From NCBI RefSeq assembly GCF_037038585.1, contig NC_092525.1:20170867-20234866 (forward strand): a stretch of 64,000 nt of DNA. Direction: 5' to 3'. The DNA comes from Patagioenas fasciata. Lineage: Eukaryota > Chordata > Aves > Columbiformes > Columbidae. Of this stretch, positions 60,578-64,000 are shown one piece after another (within the stretch, counting starts at the first letter, position 1; each line of letters begins with the position of its first letter). The notes beneath the pieces were generated by a model that did no database searches, was not told where the DNA came from, and saw nothing but the letters and a program-made list of their open reading frames with translations. The translations under genes were made by a program, and so were the position numbers.

Positions 60578-60928
60578 GGGGGGACCTTATTAATGTCTAT
60601 AAGTATATAAAAGGTGAGTACCATGAGGATGGAGCCAGGCTCTTCTCAGTGGCAAACAATGATGGGACAAGGGGTAATGGGATCAAGCTGGAACACAAGA
60701 GTTTCCACTTCAATTTGAGAAGAAACTTCTTCTCAGTGAGGGTGACGGGGCACTGGAACAGGCTGCCCAGAGAGGTTGTGGAGTCTCCTTCCCTGGAGAC
60801 ATTCAAAACCCGCCTGGACACATTCCTGTGTGACCTCATCTAGGCGTTCCTGCTCTGGCAGGGGGATTGGACTGGATGATCTTCTGAGGTCCCTTCCCAT
60901 CCCAAACATACTGTGATACTGTGTGATA
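60578..60928 (+). mobile_element. CR1 LINE, 5'-truncated, intact ORF2 C-terminus
   Basis: The copy begins inside ORF2 at the [14 protein letters not shown] block and stays open through the [19 protein letters not shown] and [20 protein letters not shown] blocks to the normal TAG stop (60841-60843). About 65 bp of 3' UTR follow, then ATACTGTG octamers (about 60907-60927). The octamer type and protein match the copy at 940-1506, so the two are probably the same subfamily; this one is shorter. No target-site duplication is obvious, as expected for CR1. Confidence 0.96.
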
Positions 60929-63149
60929 GAAAAGTTGAAGTCTCCACACGGAGGGAGAGCTCAATATCAACGTCAAGATGTGAAAGTAGAAATAGTATTT
61001 TCTTAATGTTGCATTGCTGAATGGGACTTTTTGAGTAACAATTACATGAACCTCTGAGATGAGCTGAGTAACGATGAAACAAACCCAAGTCCAAGCTGCA
61101 TGCTGCCTGCTTCCCTCTTGTCTTAGAGCAACATTTACTGTAGCAGCTGGGTAGTGCGGCAGGGAAATCTCATTTCCATTTCAAACTCTGCCTGCTCGGA
61201 GATGAGTATAATCAGTCCCTGGCTGCAGTTGTGCACTGCAGCATCTCTGCTCCTGCTCCCTCTCCCAGGGCTTGCTCCTTTGCTTGCCCAGCTGTTTGTG
61301 GCACTTGGCTTCCCAGCTGACTCTGAGGCGCTGGAGCTCAGCTCTGCCTGAGCACTCCAGTGCTCTTTTCTTCAGAGACACTTATGTGGCTTTTTTTTTT
61401 GCTCGGACATCTGCGTTTAAAGAATGGAAGTTAATGTCACTTGCACACAGATCTCTTTCAGGGATCTTTTGCAAGCATTTCCTGATTCTGTATCTTGGTG
61501 TTGGGATGGAATTGCAGATAAGCATTCGTACATTCGATATTCTTGGTACAGATATGCATCATTATGCTCTTACTGTGCAAGTTGAGAGCTTTCCCAAAGC
61601 TCAGGGAGTTAATCATACCAGCAGCAAGCTTTTGAACTCAACTGATCATTCTGTCTTTAGCAAGTATTTTTTGCTAAAAGCAGAGAGGAATTCGTAGTGG
61701 AGTTAGAAGCTAAAGCCCGATCTCTCAAATACCATGATATATTTAATTCTTTATTAGTACGTAAATCACAAACCTACAGCCATGGCTTAATCCAGTCACT
61801 ATGGGAACCTGATGAATTTCCTACCAAACTTCTCCCTCTAAAACCAGACAAGAAGACAAAAGTGAGGAAATTGTTAGAGCCTCAAAGTCAGAAACACCAT
61901 AATTTAACACTGAAAGGATGCAGGGCTTGAGATTTGATGAAGATTTTTGCTAGTAATTGAATTCCTGACAGACATGGTGGAACTGGAGAACATTGGGCAG
62001 ATGGACTGCAAGTTTAGCGCTGTTTTGTAGGCATGATTCCTCTTCCCATCCACACCCAAACCCCAGAAAAGAACAGAGTGAAAGAAACTCAACGTAAGGA
62101 GGGCGATCAGGGTACATCTCAATCACATAATCAATAGGATATTTGACAGCTTTATTCATCTTTTATCACCCTCAAGTTAAGCATAACAAAATGTCTGAGG
62201 CAGCCATTGTCAAGTGGCCCAAGGTTTGCATCAAAGAAGCCTATTAAGCAGGAAGAGCTATTACTGGTGTAATAAATATGTGACATGCGAGAGCTGGTAA
62301 GAGGCTGGGGCCAGGAAAAATGGTTTAGTCAAATATGTCAGGTCACACTGACTAAAGGTTAACACCCTGTCACATGTCAGTAGCCACCGAATTCAACAAC
62401 GATTAACACCTCCAGCAAGGCTCCCTCTCCTGTAAGGTATAGTATCTACAGATGCTTTAATGATCTTACATACCAACGAATATGTAAAGCAGCTTAAGTC
62501 TCATTCTCTAGCTATTACAAGCTTCATCTCCTAGAATTAGACAAAAACTTTAATCGCTGTCTCACTGCTATGGCTTGCAAGCTCACACATGAATTTCTTC
62601 CTTGCCAGGGATTAATTTTGCTGTTTGGTGACATCCCATTGAAAGAGCAGACAAGAGCAAGAAAGATATCTGTGCAGAGATGGTAATTCTGTCCTGAACA
62701 CTGCCCAGCCAGCCAGTCACCTACTGACAGAGCTGGGGTAGGTCAGAGCTCTCAAGATAAATACTTAACATCAAACTGTGAATAGAAAGGGGAGTTTGAT
62801 CCGCTGTGGTTATGAGCTGACACTCAAAAGTATTTCTGCCTTTAAAGTCCGTTCCCAAGCAGCAAGAGCAGACATCTCCACACACAGGAGAGACAGCAGC
62901 CAAGAATAAAACCTCTTATGGGACAGCCAAGCAGAACTGGCCAAGGGAAAGGAATCTCCGTGGGAAAGAAGCGCAGTGCCACATCCCATTGGGCCAAGAA
63001 CGCCTCTGTGTGCCTACACTTGATCTGGTAGAGGGACCCACCTCTGCTGGCCAAAGGCACATACATCTTCATAGTTGCTGCTTCTTGTGAGAAGGATGGT
63101 ACTGCCCAGTCTGGGCAATGGTTCAAGTGTCCCATTCCCCAAAATCACT
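60929..63149. other. Intergenic DNA upstream of the CpG island
   Basis: Single-copy sequence whose GC content drifts upward toward the right. Two consecutive open frames (61272-61697, 61697-61930) start without ATG and show no domain. This is the proximal upstream region of the predicted gene. Confidence 0.5.
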
Positions 63150-63588
63150 TGACTGCAGCCCCCCCTGCCAGGAACGCGGGGCTGGTGGCCAGCCCGGCCC
63201 CTCCACCATCACCACCTGTGCGCTGCAATGACTCTTTCAGCTTTCTCCCAAACCACCTACCGGCCCTTGGGCCAGAAGGAAGCAGCAGCAGTCCGGGGAG
63301 CGGAAGACGCTGAGCGGAGGTACAGGAAAGGTGCAGGGGGGGTCGGGCTGGCAGCGAGTTGGAACCCGCATCCCCACACTCGCCCCGCTCCCCTCCTTCC
63401 CCGAGCGCCCTGTGCGGGTCCCTGAGCAGTCAGGCCGGGGCAGGGCGGCCGAGCAGCAGCTGTTGCCACCCGGGGAGAACCGGTGCTGCTGGGCGGGTGA
63501 GGGGGGACCCACCGGGCACCGCCTCCTGCCCCCAGGCGGGGCGGGGGGCTCCCAGGCGCGGGTGCGCCGCGCCCCGCTATTAGGGGGA

Positions 63589-63597
63589 ATGCGGTAG
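63589..63597 (+). other. Two-codon upstream ORF (ATG CGG TAG)
   Basis: An ATG at 63589 is followed by one codon and a TAG. The TAG is in frame with the predicted main start at 63775, and there is no other ATG between the two. It matters only if transcription starts left of 63589, which is not known. Such minimal uORFs can lower or regulate translation of the main frame. Confidence 0.4.
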
Positions 63598-63774
63598 CGC
63601 GGTGGCTGCAGGGGACCGGCGCTGCCGCCGCCGAGGGGCTGCCGCTGCGCGCAGAGCGCCGGGGGCTGCGCGCCGGGAGCAGCGTCCGCCCGCGCAGACT
63701 CCGCGCCCAGCAGCGGGAGCGCAGGGAAAGGAAGGGCCGGGAAGGGGCGCGCACCCCTCCGCCACCGGAGGAGG

Positions 63775-63811
63775 ATGAACGGGGCACTGCAGGGAGCGGC
63801 GCCGGCTGCAG
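63775..63811 (+). CDS. Predicted first coding exon of an unnamed gene, partial
   Basis: An ATG at 63775 has A at -3 (GGAGGATGA), an acceptable Kozak context. It is the first ATG after an in-frame TAG at 63595-63597, so the frame cannot start further left in the same exon. The frame encodes MNGALQGAAPAA plus one base, then meets CAG|GTAAGAG, an ideal splice donor, so exon 1 would end at 63811 in phase 1. The setting inside a CpG island at the end of a long gene-free stretch fits a first exon. The frame also stays open past the donor to 63990, so an unspliced reading is possible but less likely. Twelve Ala/Gly-rich residues do not identify a family and no signal peptide can be judged. The alternative is that the whole segment is 5' untranslated and the start codon lies in a later exon. 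Confidence 0.5.
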
Positions 63812-63817
63812 GTAAGA
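63812..63817 (+). other. Predicted splice donor of intron 1
   Basis: GTAAGA directly after CAG matches the vertebrate U1 consensus at every position. It sets the strand of the predicted gene as plus. The intron continues beyond the window. Confidence 0.6.
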
Positions 63818-64000
63818 GGCGACGGCGGAGAGGCGCGGAGCCAACCGCGGGGCTGCGCGCAAGCGGCCGCGGGCCCTGCGTGGGGGGAGTCGCCCGTGCC
63901 ACCCCCACCCCACCGCGCTGCCGCCTTGCGCAGGTGCGGGAGTACCGGCTCTCCGCGGGTGCCGCTACCGGGGCGGCCGCGCCCGCGTAACTCGGTGCGG

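Larger units (their letters stand above)
63150..64000. promoter_or_regulatory. CpG island promoter, running off the right edge
   Basis: From about 63170 the sequence becomes strongly GC-rich with dense CpG, unlike the preceding 60 kb. GC boxes occur at 63491-63497 (GGGCGGG) and 63535-63548 (GGCGGGGCGGGG), and several G-quadruplex-like runs are present. No TATA box is seen. This is the standard look of a vertebrate housekeeping or developmental promoter. The exact start of transcription cannot be set from sequence. Long open frames on both strands here (up to 223 codons on the minus strand) reflect the scarcity of AT-rich stop codons. Confidence 0.88.

Noticed and set aside
61272..61930. Two adjacent plus-strand frames that look like one split gene
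   Set aside because: Both start at non-ATG codons and neither has recognisable domains; a vertebrate gene of this form is unlikely.
63237..63913. Two minus-strand open frames of 218 and 223 codons across the CpG island
   Set aside because: They overlap each other in different frames, are dominated by Ala, Arg, Pro and Ser, and arise because stop codons are rare in GC-rich DNA. No domain is seen, and the splice-donor and Kozak evidence favours the plus strand.

Overview
The window is vertebrate nuclear DNA and almost certainly from a bird. The main evidence is the repeat content. There are six CR1 (chicken repeat 1) LINE copies in both orientations, most of them 5'-truncated and ending in CR1's octamer repeats. 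There are also two compact avian-type endogenous-retrovirus solo LTRs, several short decayed amniote-wide repeats (MIR-like, L2/L3-like, tRNA-derived SINE-like), microsatellites, and AT-rich single-copy DNA with low CpG. There are no operons, ribosome-binding sites, tRNA or rRNA genes, or CRISPR arrays. The species cannot be told from the window.

Layout. Positions 1 to about 63150 look like an intergenic gene desert. I found no multi-exon gene in it, and its open frames are short, overlap in several frames and lack family motifs, apart from pieces of CR1 ORF2. Landmarks from left to right are: a minus-strand CR1 splitting a (TTTTA)n tract (842-1590); a minus-strand solo LTR with perfect 6-bp target-site duplications (4886-5348); a tRNA-SINE remnant (7922-8018); a purine-rich block (12900-13800); a nested palindrome rich in E-box hexamers (13889-13914); a plus-strand CR1 (15805-16360); a MIR-like piece (18950); CR1 pieces at 30598 and 33321; an old amniote repeat (35978-36100); a 13-bp-stem hairpin in a TAAT-rich stretch (38014-38054); a (TA)17 microsatellite; L3-like and MIR-like tails (43055, 46960); a CR1-like tail ending in poly(A) (47949-48030); an L2-like reverse-transcriptase remnant (50748-50945); an (AAT)n tract; a plus-strand solo LTR with perfect 5-bp duplications and twin hairpins (54499-55270); and a plus-strand CR1 (60578-60928).

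From about 63150 to the right edge the composition changes sharply to a CpG island with GC boxes. Inside it an ATG at 63775 follows an in-frame stop, and 12 codons later comes a textbook splice donor (CAG|GTAAGA at 63811/63812). The simplest reading is the promoter and first coding exon of a plus-strand gene whose body lies beyond the right edge. The long left part would then be its upstream regulatory desert. I could not name the gene from 12 codons.

Nothing here amounts to a proven new system. The most distinctive items are the twin perfect hairpins in the second LTR, the CR1 copy sitting inside a split pentanucleotide array, the nested palindrome at 13.9 kb, the hairpin at 38.0 kb, and the two-codon upstream ORF that ends with the stop in frame with the predicted start codon.
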